This document shows positions 41,916 through 50,030 of a stretch of 64,000 nucleotides of DNA, one piece after another; within the stretch, counting starts at the first letter, position 1; every line of letters starts with the position of its first letter. Under the pieces are notes generated by a model. That model saw nothing but the letters and a program-made list of their open reading frames with translations. It had not been told where the DNA came from and made no database searches. Source of the DNA: Deltaproteobacteria bacterium. Its GTDB lineage: Bacteria; Myxococcota_A; UBA9160; SZUA-336. A program made the translations under genes and the position numbers. The stretch lies in the NCBI GenBank assembly GCA_029261925.1, contig JAJDAJ010000050.1, positions 1-64,000 on the forward strand, in the 5' to 3' direction.

Positions 41916-42296
41916 AGCTCGACGGCCGCGTGGCGCTGATCACCGGCGGGGGGTCCGGCCTCGGCCGGGCCATGGCACGGGCGTTCGCTGCCGAGGGTGC
42001 CCGGGGGGTGGTCACCGACCTGCGCGAGGACGCGGCGCGCGAGACCCTGGAAGAGCTGGACGGCGACGGGCACCTCAGATCACGCACATGAGCGACGAGG
42101 GATGGCCATGCTGGCGATCCACCTCGACGGCTCGTTCTTCTGCACGCGCGCGGCGGCGCGGCTGATGGTCCCGGCACGTCGCGGCTCGATCATCAACCCC
42201 TCGAGCATCGCCGGGCTGGCCGGCATGGGCCCGATCCACTACGCCACGGCGAAGGGCGGCGTGCTCGGCTTCACGCGCGCCCTGGCCCGCGCCTGA
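41912..42296 (+). pseudogene. Broken short-chain dehydrogenase gene
   Basis: A GTG overlapping the ino1 stop begins a good SDR N-terminus (LDGRVALITGGGSGLGRAMARAFAAEGARG) that ends at a TGA after 59 codons. In another frame, from 42108, the middle part of an SDR follows (MLAIHLDGSFFCTRAAARLM, then IHYATAKGGVLGFTRALARA with the Tyr-Lys pair) and stops at 42294-42296. About 50 residues around the NNAG motif and the last 80-90 residues are missing. Both pieces look alike in family, so this is one decayed gene, not two genes. Confidence 0.75.
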
Positions 42297-42304
42297 GTCG
42301 CGCT

Positions 42305-42763
42305 TCAGACGCCCGGACGGATCTGGCTCGGGTCCAGCAGCAGGTGCTGGCTCAGGTCGCCGAATAGATCCGAGATGATGCGCCGGTGGCTGAAGCGCCA
42401 GGCGCCGTCCACGCGCTCGAAGCGGTCCTCGTAGCGGCCGCCGATGATCGGCTGCATCGGCAGCTCGGGCGTCTGCTGGAAGACCGTGAAGTACGAGCGC
42501 GACTCCGCGGTGCCCGCACCGTCGTCCACATGGACCTGTACATTGGTGGTGACGTGCTTCGTCCGTGGCGTGCCGTCCGGGTACAGGCGGGTGCTGGCGC
42601 GGTACTGCTCCAGCGCCGCCTCGCGCCCGTGGACTACGGTGTCGATGCCCCCGAACGTCATCTCGGCGTGCGTGAACAGGTCGGCCAGACCCTCGAAGTC
42701 CCCCGCGTCGATCCGCTCGGCGTAGACGAACACCAGGTTGCGGATCTCGGTGACCGCGTCCAT
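42305..42763 (-). CDS. SnoaL-like (NTF2-fold) protein
   Basis: A 152-residue single-domain NTF2-like protein of the SnoaL_4 type: AVTEIRNLVFVYAERIDAGDFEGLADLF, the beta-rich middle TKHVTTNVQVHVD and the closing GRYEDRFERVDGAWRFSHRRI. Such proteins are isomerases, dehydratases or binding proteins, often in steroid or aromatic degradation clusters. It is encoded three bases from the LEH-like gene, in the same direction. The exact reaction cannot be deduced. Confidence 0.85.
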   Translation of the reverse strand: MDAVTEIRNLVFVYAERIDAGDFEGLADLFTHAEMTFGGIDTVVHGREAALEQYRASTRLYPDGTPRTKHVTTNVQVHVDDGAGTAESRSYFTVFQQTPELPMQPIIGGRYEDRFERVDGAWRFSHRRIISDLFGDLSQHLLLDPSQIRPGV

Positions 42764-42766
42764 GCC

Positions 42767-43150
42767 TCAGCCGGCCGCAGGCATCTGCTGCGTGAACATG
42801 CCCATGTCGAAGTAGTCGCGCCAGGCGCTGATCTTGCCGTCGCGCAGCTCGAACACGCCCATCACGGGCAGCTCGACCCAGCGGTCCCCCATCTTGAAGC
42901 GGTCGGTGCGCTCGTTCATCACGCGTCCGCACCCGCCCTCGGCCTGGTGGTGCACCACGAACTCGATCCCGCTCGACATGCTCACGAAACCGTCGATGGC
43001 CTTGCGGATCTGGTCCTTGCCCTCGTTGGGCGGGTCGATCGGGATGTTCACGTAGATCGCGTCGTCGCTGAAGAAGTTCATGATCCGGTCGATGTCCCGG
43101 GCCGTCCAGGCCTCGATGAACCGGTCGATGATCTCGCTGTTCTGCCCCAT
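42767..43150 (-). CDS. Limonene-1,2-epoxide-hydrolase-type enzyme
   Basis: A 127-residue cone-shaped alpha+beta protein. All five residues used by Rhodococcus limonene-1,2-epoxide hydrolase have counterparts: Tyr33 and Asn35 in IYVNIP, Arg81 and Asp83 in ERTDRF, and Asp112 in WRDYFD. It should open an epoxide of a cyclic terpenoid- or steroid-like compound in one step with water. Length is a little under the 149 residues of the Rhodococcus enzyme because the N-terminal helix is missing, as in many homologues. The start is the ATG at 43150. It is divergent from the SDR operon across a palindromic site. Confidence 0.87.
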   Translation of the reverse strand: MGQNSEIIDRFIEAWTARDIDRIMNFFSDDAIYVNIPIDPPNEGKDQIRKAIDGFVSMSSGIEFVVHHQAEGGCGRVMNERTDRFKMGDRWVELPVMGVFELRDGKISAWRDYFDMGMFTQQMPAAG

Positions 43151-43181
43151 CGTGCTCGCCCTCCTGCTTGCGGCGCCCATC

Positions 43182-43198
43182 CTACCACCCGGTAGACT
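43182..43198. promoter_or_regulatory. Palindromic operator-like site overlapping a -10 element
   Basis: CTACC-ACCC-GGTAG (43182-43195) is a perfect 5-base inverted repeat of the form bound by many TetR-type repressors. Its right arm runs into TAGACT (43193-43198), a -10-like hexamer for the plus-strand operon. It sits in the 66-base divergent gap, so it could control both directions. Confidence 0.4.
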
Positions 43199-43216
43199 GG
43201 CGGGAGGGGAGGGCGG

Positions 43217-44071
43217 ATGGCCCGGAAGATCGGATTCGTCACCGGCGCGAGTCGTGGCATCGGCCGCGCGGCCTGCCTGGCGCTGGCGCGTCGCGGCTAC
43301 GACCTGGTGCTCACCGCGCGCACCCTGCGCGAGGGCGAGGGCGTGGCGCGCAGCTCCAGCGTGCACTCGGAGCGCGAGGTGCCGGTGGCCGGCAGCCTGG
43401 AGAGCACCGCCGCCGCCATCGGCGAGCTCGGCGCCCGGGCCCTCCCGCTCCGGCTCGACCTGCTCGATCGCACCGGCATCGACGCCGCACTCGACGCCGC
43501 ACTCGGGGAGTGGGGCTCGATCGACCTGCTGCTCAACAACGGCATCTACCAGGGGCCCGGCCTGATGGACCTGTTTCTCGACGTGCCCGTGGACGTGATG
43601 GAGACCATCTTCCTGGCGAACGTCTTCAACCAGACCCACCTCACGCAGCGCGTGGTGCGGCACATGCTGGGGCGGGGTGGAGGCACGGTGATCAACATGA
43701 CCTCGGGCTCGGGCCAGATGGACCCTCCGGGTCCGGTCGGGCAGGGCGGCTGGGGCTTCGCGTATGCGGCATCCAAGGCGGCCTTCCACCGCATGGTCGG
43801 AATCCTGCACGTGGAGCACGGCAAGCAGGGGCTGCGCGCGTTCAACGTGGATCCGGGCTACACGCCCACCGACACCATGCGCGCGCTGTCCGGCGGCGAC
43901 AGCGATCTCGACGCGCACTGGGCGGGGGCACCCCCCGAGGCCACCGGCGAGGTGATCGGCTGGCTCGCCAGCGATCCGGCGGCCGACGACTGGCTGGGGA
44001 AGATGGTCCTGTCGCAGCGGCTCTGCCGCAAGCTCGGGCTGCTGCCCGGCTGGCCCCCGGCGAGCGCATGA
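43217..44071 (+). CDS. Short-chain dehydrogenase with an insertion, first gene of the catabolic operon
   Basis: A 284-residue SDR. The loop is FVTGASRGIGRAACLAL, followed by an extra stretch of about 25 residues (GEGVARSSSVHSEREVPVAGS region) before the second strand, NNGIYQGPG in place of NNAG, Ser near NMTSGSGQM and Tyr-Lys in FAYAASKAAFHRMVG. It should oxidise or reduce a bulky hydroxyl/keto group. GGGAGGGGAGGG precedes the ATG. Its stop overlaps the ATG of the next gene (ATGA). Confidence 0.9.
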   Translation: MARKIGFVTGASRGIGRAACLALARRGYDLVLTARTLREGEGVARSSSVHSEREVPVAGSLESTAAAIGELGARALPLRLDLLDRTGIDAALDAALGEWGSIDLLLNNGIYQGPGLMDLFLDVPVDVMETIFLANVFNQTHLTQRVVRHMLGRGGGTVINMTSGSGQMDPPGPVGQGGWGFAYAASKAAFHRMVGILHVEHGKQGLRAFNVDPGYTPTDTMRALSGGDSDLDAHWAGAPPEATGEVIGWLASDPAADDWLGKMVLSQRLCRKLGLLPGWPPASA

Positions 44072-44508
44072 GCGACGCCGGGCTTTCCCTCCTGCTCGCC
44101 GAGCGGGAGATCGCGCGCCTGCTGCTCGGCTGCGCGCGCGCCATCGACCAGCGCGACGTCCGACGGGTCCGCAGCTGCTTCCGCGATGGAGCCCGGGTGG
44201 ATCAGGGCGACTTCGCCGGCGACGCCGACGCGCTGGTCGAGTGGCTGGAGCGCGGCTGGCTCGATGCCGACCGCAGCTGGCACCAGCCCGGTGCGCCGCG
44301 CATCGACGTGGACGTCGCCGCGGGACAGGCCGAGGCCGAGACGCTGTGCATCGCCGTGCATGCCCTGCCGCGCGATGCTGCGGGCATCTCGCGCCAGCGG
44401 CTCGACGGGCTGCGCTGGCTGGATCGCCTCGATCAGCGCGACGGTGACTGGCGCATCGTCGAGCGGCGCGCCGTGGTCGACTGGACGCAGACCCTCGAGC
44501 GCGGCTGA
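44068..44508 (+). CDS. SnoaL-like (NTF2-fold) protein
   Basis: A 146-residue protein: AEREIARLLLGCARAIDQRDVRRVRSCF is the typical first helix pair, and the last strand reads RLDQRDGDWRIVERRAVVDW. It overlaps the SDR upstream by four bases and would be translated with it. In related clusters such proteins isomerise or dehydrate ring intermediates. It is one of four NTF2-fold genes between 42 and 61 kb. Confidence 0.85.
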   Translation: MSDAGLSLLLAEREIARLLLGCARAIDQRDVRRVRSCFRDGARVDQGDFAGDADALVEWLERGWLDADRSWHQPGAPRIDVDVAAGQAEAETLCIAVHALPRDAAGISRQRLDGLRWLDRLDQRDGDWRIVERRAVVDWTQTLERG

Positions 44509-44558
44509 CCGCGGCGCCGCCCGCCTCTGGTAGCATCCGCGCCGGAAGGAGGCGCTCG

Positions 44559-45056
44559 ATGGCGGTGAAGGCGTTCCCGGTCGAGGCCGGACAGATCCTG
44601 CAGTTCGCACGGGCGATCGGCGATCCGAACCCGGCGTACGGAGACGAGGAGCGTGTGGCCGGGCCGGCGGCGGCCGAGATCGTGGCCCCGCCGACCTTCA
44701 CGCAGGCCAGCCAGCACTTCGAGCCCGACTTTCCCCTCCGGCCGCGGCCCGGGCAGCCCTGGTTCGGCTCGGGCCGCGAGCCCATGGGCGGCTCCCCGCC
44801 CGGGTCCGGGGGCGGAGGCATCGGCCTCTACGCGGAGCACCGCTTCGTGTACCACCGTCACGTCCGCCCCGGCGACGTGCTGCACACTGTCTCGCGCGAC
44901 GGCAAGACCTGGGAGCGCGAGGGGCGGCGCGGCGGCAAGCTGTGCTTCCGCGAGTACATCACCGAGTTCCACGACCGCGACGGCGCGCTGGTGATCGAGT
45001 CGATCGTCGTCGGCGTCACCACGGAGAAGGTCGTCGGCGAGGGAGCGGGTGCATGA
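44559..45056 (+). CDS. MaoC-like dehydratase, N-terminal-type hot-dog subunit
   Basis: A 165-residue hot-dog protein of the MaoC_dehydrat_N/FAS1-dehydratase kind: ILQFARAIGDPNPAYGDEE and VAPPTFTQ are its signatures, with a Gly-rich loop (GGSPPGSGGGG) before LYAEHRFVYHRHVRPGD. This half usually binds the CoA ester, while its partner carries the catalytic Asp-His. AAGGAGG lies upstream of the ATG and TAGCAT at 44531-44536. The stop overlaps the partner gene by four bases. Confidence 0.88.
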   Translation: MAVKAFPVEAGQILQFARAIGDPNPAYGDEERVAGPAAAEIVAPPTFTQASQHFEPDFPLRPRPGQPWFGSGREPMGGSPPGSGGGGIGLYAEHRFVYHRHVRPGDVLHTVSRDGKTWEREGRRGGKLCFREYITEFHDRDGALVIESIVVGVTTEKVVGEGAGA

Positions 45057-45472
45057 GCCTGCGCCGCGCCGAGCTGAACGTGGGTGACTTCCACGAGGAG
45101 GTCGTGGTGGAGGATCTCCGCCGCACCCAGATCGTGATGTACGCCGGGGCCTCGGGAGACTTCCACCCGTTCCACACCGACGAGCCCTACGCGCGCGCCA
45201 TGGGCATGCCCGGGAACTTCGCGCACGGCATGCTCACCATGGGCATCACCGGCAAGGCGCTCACGGGCTTCGTCGGCGACGAGACGCTCACGGAGTACAG
45301 CGCGCGCTTCAAGGGGCAGGTGTGGCCGGGCGACACCCTGACCACACGGGTCACCGTCGAGGCGCTGCGCGAGGACGCGGACTCGCCGCTGGTCGAGGTG
45401 TCGATCTCCACACGGAACCAGGACGGCGAGGAGGTGCTCGCGGGCCGTGCGACCGCGCGCATCGCGCCGTGA
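45053..45472 (+). CDS. MaoC-like dehydratase, catalytic hot-dog subunit
   Basis: A 139-residue hot-dog protein with the hydratase-2 motif: YAGASGDFHPFHTDEPYARAMGMPGNFAHGML contains the catalytic Asp and His. With the preceding gene it should form a heterodimeric enoyl-CoA hydratase, like the mycobacterial ChsH1-ChsH2 or HadAB pairs. It begins in an ATGA overlap and is followed by a CoA ligase gene after one base. The acyl substrate is unknown. Confidence 0.9.
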   Translation: MSLRRAELNVGDFHEEVVVEDLRRTQIVMYAGASGDFHPFHTDEPYARAMGMPGNFAHGMLTMGITGKALTGFVGDETLTEYSARFKGQVWPGDTLTTRVTVEALREDADSPLVEVSISTRNQDGEEVLAGRATARIAP

Positions 45473-45473
45473 C

Positions 45474-47093
45474 GTGGACCGGGACGTGGAGCTGACACCC
45501 GTCCGCGGCGCGCTGGCCGGGGTGATCGCGGACCACGCCCGCCGGGATCCGTCCGGCGTGGCGTTCCGCGCGGCTGACGACGCGATGACCTGGGCGCAGT
45601 ACGCAGAGCGCGCCGACGCCCTCGGCAGTGCACTCGTGGAGCTCGGGCTGGAGCCCGGCGAGCGCGTGGCGGTGCTGCTGCCCGACGGTCCCGGCGTGCA
45701 CGCCGCCTTCGTGGCCACGGAGCGGGCCGGGCTGGTCGCGGTCGGGATCGGACCGCGTGCCGGTCCCGGGGAGATCGCCCACCTGGTCGAGCTGACCGGC
45801 GCGGTCGCGCTGCTCACGCGTCCCGCCTACCGCGATCGCGACAGCCGCGAGATCGCCGCCGAGCTGCGGGCTCAGGGCCTGCCGCTGCGGCATCACCTGG
45901 TGGTGCCGGGCGAGCTCGATCCGGGCGACGGCCTGGGCGTCGACGGCGAGGCGCGGGCGCTCGCGGCACCCGGCGTGGCCACGCTCGATGCGCGCGCGCT
46001 GGGGCCGGACGACCTCTGGCTGATCAACTCGACATCGGGCACCACCGGCATGCCCAAGTGCGTGACCCACCACCAGGACCGCTGGCTCTACTTCCACGAG
46101 CTGGCGGCAGCGGCCGCGCGCATGACGCCCGACGACGTCTTCATGAGCGTGATCCCCGCGCCGTTCGGCTTCGGGCTGTGGACCGCCCACTTCACGCCGA
46201 CCCTGCTCGGAGCCCCGACGGTGGTGATGGAGCGATTCAGCGCCGAGGAGATGATCCGGCGGATCGAGGCGCACCGGGTCACGGTGCTCGCCGCGGTCAG
46301 CACGCAGTTCATCATGCTGCTCGACTCGGCGGCGCGCGGCTCGCACGACCTGGGCTCGCTGCGGGTGCTGTTCACGGGCGGCGAGAAGGTTCCCTACCAC
46401 CGCGCCGCCGAGTTCGAGGACAGCACGGGCGCCGCGGTGCTGCAGTTCTACGGCTCGAACGAGACGGGCGCGGTCAGCCACACCACGCTCGACGACCCGC
46501 GCGAGCGGCGCCTGCGCACCGCGGGTCGCGTGATCCTCGACATGAACGTGCGCCTGTTCGAACCCTCGGAGGATGACGTCTCCGGCGACGAGGTCGCGCT
46601 GCCTGGCCGCGGGCAGCCCGGGTGCAAGGGCCGGGCGACCAGCCGCGGCTACTGGAACGACCCGGTGGCGAATGCCGCGCTGATCCGGTCCGACGGCTGG
46701 GTGATGCTCGGCGACCTGGTCTCGATCGACGCCGAGGGCTGGCTCACGGTCGAGGGCCGCGTCGGCGACTTCATCATTCGCGGCGGGAAGAACATCAGCG
46801 GGCCGGCGGTGGAGGAGCTGGCCGGGACGCACCCCGCCGTGCGCCTGGCCGCCGCCGTGGCCATGCCCGATCCGACCTTCGGCGAGCGCGTCTGCCTGTT
46901 CGCCGAGCTCCAGCCCGGCGCGTCGCTGGACCTGGGGGAGCTGGTCGCCCACATGGATCGCGCGGGGGCCTCGAAGGAGTACCTTCCGGAACGGCTCGAG
47001 GTCGTGGACGCCCTGCCGCGCTCGTCGGGCGGCAAGATCGCCAAGCAGCAGCTCAGGGAGCAGATCGCGCGCGCGATCGAGGAGGAGTCGTGA
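45474..47093 (+). CDS. Acyl-CoA synthetase / aryl-CoA ligase (AMP-forming)
   Basis: A 539-residue ANL-family ligase. The ATP loop is NSTSGTTGMPKCV, the A5 region YGSNETGAV, and the hinge and C-domain contain GDLVSIDAEGWLTVEGRVGDFIIRGGKNIS. The catalytic Lys is in RSSGGKIAKQQL. It activates a carboxylic acid to its CoA thioester in two steps. Overall form is closest to the benzoate/cyclohexane-carboxylate and fatty-acyl ligases. The start is taken at GTG 45474, directly behind the MaoC stop; GTG 45486 is an alternative. Confidence 0.88.
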   Translation: MDRDVELTPVRGALAGVIADHARRDPSGVAFRAADDAMTWAQYAERADALGSALVELGLEPGERVAVLLPDGPGVHAAFVATERAGLVAVGIGPRAGPGEIAHLVELTGAVALLTRPAYRDRDSREIAAELRAQGLPLRHHLVVPGELDPGDGLGVDGEARALAAPGVATLDARALGPDDLWLINSTSGTTGMPKCVTHHQDRWLYFHELAAAAARMTPDDVFMSVIPAPFGFGLWTAHFTPTLLGAPTVVMERFSAEEMIRRIEAHRVTVLAAVSTQFIMLLDSAARGSHDLGSLRVLFTGGEKVPYHRAAEFEDSTGAAVLQFYGSNETGAVSHTTLDDPRERRLRTAGRVILDMNVRLFEPSEDDVSGDEVALPGRGQPGCKGRATSRGYWNDPVANAALIRSDGWVMLGDLVSIDAEGWLTVEGRVGDFIIRGGKNISGPAVEELAGTHPAVRLAAAVAMPDPTFGERVCLFAELQPGASLDLGELVAHMDRAGASKEYLPERLEVVDALPRSSGGKIAKQQLREQIARAIEEES

Positions 47094-47656
47094 GCAGCCA
47101 GGCACACGTCACGCACTACAGCGTCATGCCCATGCCGCCGGTCGAGGCGCAGACGCGCTTCTTCGACGCCGGCGCCGTGCGCATCGGGGTCGAGTACCGC
47201 ATGCTCAACGACGCGATCGCCGCCGCGGCGCGGCAGGGTCTGGAGCAGGCCCGCGGCGACGAGCGCGGCAAGACCACCGAGCTCGACGACTGCGGCGTCT
47301 CGATCCACGTCTACGGCGTGCGCGACGGTGAGGCCTCGGAGCACCTGCGTTTCGATTGCTTCGACGAGGAGCCGCACTACCACTACATCTCGTGGGACGA
47401 GCGCACGAACGACATGGTCTACCTGGACCCGATCGCCGACGGCGACCCCGTGGCCTGGGCGCTGGAACGCCTGCGCACGCGCCTGCCGCAGATGCTGACG
47501 CGCGCCGGGGCCGCGGACGTCGCCGCGCGTCTCGACGTCGCGGAGCTCGAGCGGATGCTGCCTCGCGTGACCGAGGCCGCGTACCGGGCTCGCTACCAGC
47601 ACGATCCGGGGGCAGTGGAGCGCGCCGCCCTGGACGCGGCGGGGCAGGGGTCATGA
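47090..47656 (+). CDS. Protein of unknown function in the catabolic operon
   Basis: A 188-residue soluble protein that I cannot assign to a named family. It starts in a GTGA overlap with the ligase and ends in an ATGA overlap with the amidohydrolase, so it is translated between two enzymes and probably made in equal amount. Features: an N-terminal alpha+beta half (FDAGAVRIGVEYRMLNDAI, GVSIHVYGVRD), a His/acid-rich strand (DCFDEEPHYHYISWDE) that could hold a metal, and a helical C-terminus (LERLRTRLPQMLTRAGA). A small accessory or chaperone-like partner of the amidohydrolase is possible. Confidence 0.8.
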   Translation: MSSQAHVTHYSVMPMPPVEAQTRFFDAGAVRIGVEYRMLNDAIAAAARQGLEQARGDERGKTTELDDCGVSIHVYGVRDGEASEHLRFDCFDEEPHYHYISWDERTNDMVYLDPIADGDPVAWALERLRTRLPQMLTRAGAADVAARLDVAELERMLPRVTEAAYRARYQHDPGAVERAALDAAGQGS

Positions 47657-49155
47657 GCGCGATCGGTGCCGGTGACACGCGCGCGGCGCGCCTGCGCCGC
47701 CAGCTCGGCCACCCCGTGGTGGATGCGGACGGCCACTTCATCGAGACCACGCCGGTCTTCCGGGAGTTCCTCCAGGAGTACCTCAGGGATCAGGGGGGTG
47801 CCGATCTCGCGGCGCGCTTCGAGCGGGCCGGGGGGCTGGACTACGACGACATGGTGCTGCGGCCCTGGAGCCGGCTGGATGCCGGGGAGAAGCGGCGCAC
47901 GCGCCCCACGCGTCCGCCCTGGTGGAGCCTGCCCGCCGCCAACACGCTGGACCGCGCCACCGGGCACCTGCCGCGGCTGATGTACGAGCGCCTCGACGAC
48001 CTGGGCTTCGACTTCGCGGTGCTCTACCCCAGCCGCGGCCTGACCACGACGCAGATCAAGGACGACGAGCTGCGCCGCGTCGCCTGCCGCGCGTTCAACG
48101 TCTACCACGCGGAGATCTACGCGCCCTACGCGGATCGCATGGCTCCCGTGGCGCAGATCCCCACGCACACGCCGCAGGAGGCGATCGCGGAGCTCGACCA
48201 CGCGGTGGGCGAGCTGGGCTTCCGCGCCATCATGCTCAATGGCGTGGTCAAGCGGCCGCTGGGGGGCGGCCCCGAGATCGCGGCCGAGGGGCGCCCGAAC
48301 TGGGGCGCCGAGCCGGGCGAGTGGCTGGACGCCCTCGGCGTGGACAGTGCCCACGACTACGATCCGCTCTGGCGCCGCTGCATCGAGCTCGGCGTGGCGC
48401 CGGTCTCGCACACGCCGGGGATGGGCTGGGACACGCGCAGCTCGATCTCGAGCTACGTGTTCAACCACGTCGGCGCCTTCGGTGCGGCGCAGGAGCTGCT
48501 CTGTCGCTCGCTGGTGCTGGGCGGCGTCACGCACCGCTTCCCGCAGCTCGCCTTCGGGCTGCTGGAGGGCGGTGTCGGCTGGGCGTGCTCGCTCTTCGCG
48601 GACCTGGTCTCGCACTGGGAGAAGCGCGGCGCGCAGGCGATCCGCGACCTGGACCCGGCACGCGTGGACGCCGACGAGATGCTGCGCCTGTTCGAGAAGT
48701 ACGGCGAGGGCCGCTTCCGCGCCGACGCGCCCGGTCTGCGCGACTCGTTCGCGAAGCTGGAGCCCGAGCCGCCGCTGCTCGACGAGTTCGCAGACTGCGG
48801 CATCGAGCGGGTCGAGGACTGGATCGAGCGCTTCGTGCCCAGCTTCTACTTCGGCTGCGAGGCCGACGACCCGATGGTCGCGTGGGCCTTCGACGCCCGG
48901 CGCAACGCCCTCGGGGTCAAGCTGCGCGCGATGTTCAGCTCCGACATGGGCCACTGGGACGTGCCCGACATGGCCGAGATCCTGCCCGAGGCGCACGAGC
49001 TGCTGGAGCACGGCCACCTGACCGCCGAGGACTTCCGCGACTTCACCTTCACGCACCCGGTGGAGCTGTACACGCGGGTGAACCCGGACTTCTTCGCCGG
49101 CACGCGCATCGAGCGTGAGGCCGCCGAGGTCGTGGCCGCCGGGGGCCGGCGATGA
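47653..49155 (+). CDS. Amidohydrolase-2 family metal-dependent hydrolase or decarboxylase
   Basis: A 500-residue TIM barrel. The first metal motif reads VVDADGHFIE in place of DxHxH, later His residues appear in APVSHTPGMGW and SSYVFNHVGAF, and the final Asp is in FSSDMGHWDV. The long central insertions and DADGHxxE motif are typical of a large subfamily in hydrocarbon and steroid degraders whose reactions are mostly unknown; some relatives are decarboxylases or hydrolyse C-C bonds. It overlaps both neighbours by four bases. Confidence 0.88.
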   Translation: MSAIGAGDTRAARLRRQLGHPVVDADGHFIETTPVFREFLQEYLRDQGGADLAARFERAGGLDYDDMVLRPWSRLDAGEKRRTRPTRPPWWSLPAANTLDRATGHLPRLMYERLDDLGFDFAVLYPSRGLTTTQIKDDELRRVACRAFNVYHAEIYAPYADRMAPVAQIPTHTPQEAIAELDHAVGELGFRAIMLNGVVKRPLGGGPEIAAEGRPNWGAEPGEWLDALGVDSAHDYDPLWRRCIELGVAPVSHTPGMGWDTRSSISSYVFNHVGAFGAAQELLCRSLVLGGVTHRFPQLAFGLLEGGVGWACSLFADLVSHWEKRGAQAIRDLDPARVDADEMLRLFEKYGEGRFRADAPGLRDSFAKLEPEPPLLDEFADCGIERVEDWIERFVPSFYFGCEADDPMVAWAFDARRNALGVKLRAMFSSDMGHWDVPDMAEILPEAHELLEHGHLTAEDFRDFTFTHPVELYTRVNPDFFAGTRIEREAAEVVAAGGRR

Positions 49156-50015
49156 GCGGGTCGCTCGCGGGCCGGGTGGCGCTGGTGACCGGCGCCAGCC
49201 GCGGCGTCGGCAAGGGCTGCGCGCTGGAGCTGGGTGCGCTGGGCGCCACCGTCTACGTGACCGGGCGCAGCGTGAGCGAGTCGGACCACTCGCTGCCGGG
49301 CACCATCGGCGCGACGGTATCCGAGCTCGAGGCGCTGGGAGGGCGTGGCGTCGGCGTGGCCTGCGATCACCGCGACGATGCACAGGTCCAGGCGCTCTTC
49401 GAGCGAATCGTCGACGAGCAGGGCCGCCTCGACGTGCTGGTCAACAACGCCTTCCTGATCCCCAGGGAGCTGACGTCCGGGCTGCCGTTCTGGGAGACGC
49501 CGCTGTCGAACTGGGACGACATGGTCGACGTGGGCACGCGCTCGGCGTACGCCGCGACCTGGTTCGCCGCACCGATCCTGACGGCGCAGCGCTCGGGCGT
49601 GGTCATCAACATCAGCTCGTCGGGGGCGGGCAGCTTCGCGTGGCACGTGGCCTACGGCGTGGGCAAGTGCGCCCTCGACCGCTTCACCGCCGACGCCGCG
49701 CTGCAGCTCGAGCTCTCGGGCGTGGCCGTGGTCTCGATCTGGCCCGGTCTGGTGATCACCGAGCGACTGCAGCAGATGCCGGATCTGGAGCAGCTCTTCG
49801 ACGTGCCCGGGGCCGAGAGCCCGCGCTTCAGCGGTCGCGCGGCGGCAGCGCTCGCCGCCGATCCCGACGTGATGCGACACAGCGGCAAGTCCCTCACCTC
49901 GCGCGCGCTCGCTGACCTGTACGGCTTCACGGACGTGGACGGCCACATGCCCAAGGGACCGATGTCGGCCGAGGAGCGCGCCTCGGCCGCCGGTCGCGCC
50001 GAGCAGCCGGCGTAG
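49152..50015 (+). CDS. Short-chain dehydrogenase, DHRS1-like
   Basis: A 287-residue SDR with GRVALVTGASRGVGKGCALELG, the DHRS1-type SVSESDHSLPGTIGATVSELEALGG segment, NNAFLIP for NNAG, Ser in INISSSGAGSF and Tyr in VAYGVGKCALDRF. The Lys of YxxxK is present (YGVGK). Human DHRS1 reduces steroids and prostaglandins, so a lipophilic ketone is a reasonable guess. It is the last gene of the operon that begins at 43217. Confidence 0.9.
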   Translation: MSGSLAGRVALVTGASRGVGKGCALELGALGATVYVTGRSVSESDHSLPGTIGATVSELEALGGRGVGVACDHRDDAQVQALFERIVDEQGRLDVLVNNAFLIPRELTSGLPFWETPLSNWDDMVDVGTRSAYAATWFAAPILTAQRSGVVINISSSGAGSFAWHVAYGVGKCALDRFTADAALQLELSGVAVVSIWPGLVITERLQQMPDLEQLFDVPGAESPRFSGRAAAALAADPDVMRHSGKSLTSRALADLYGFTDVDGHMPKGPMSAEERASAAGRAEQPA

Positions 50016-50030
50016 TCGCCGCGCCCGCTC

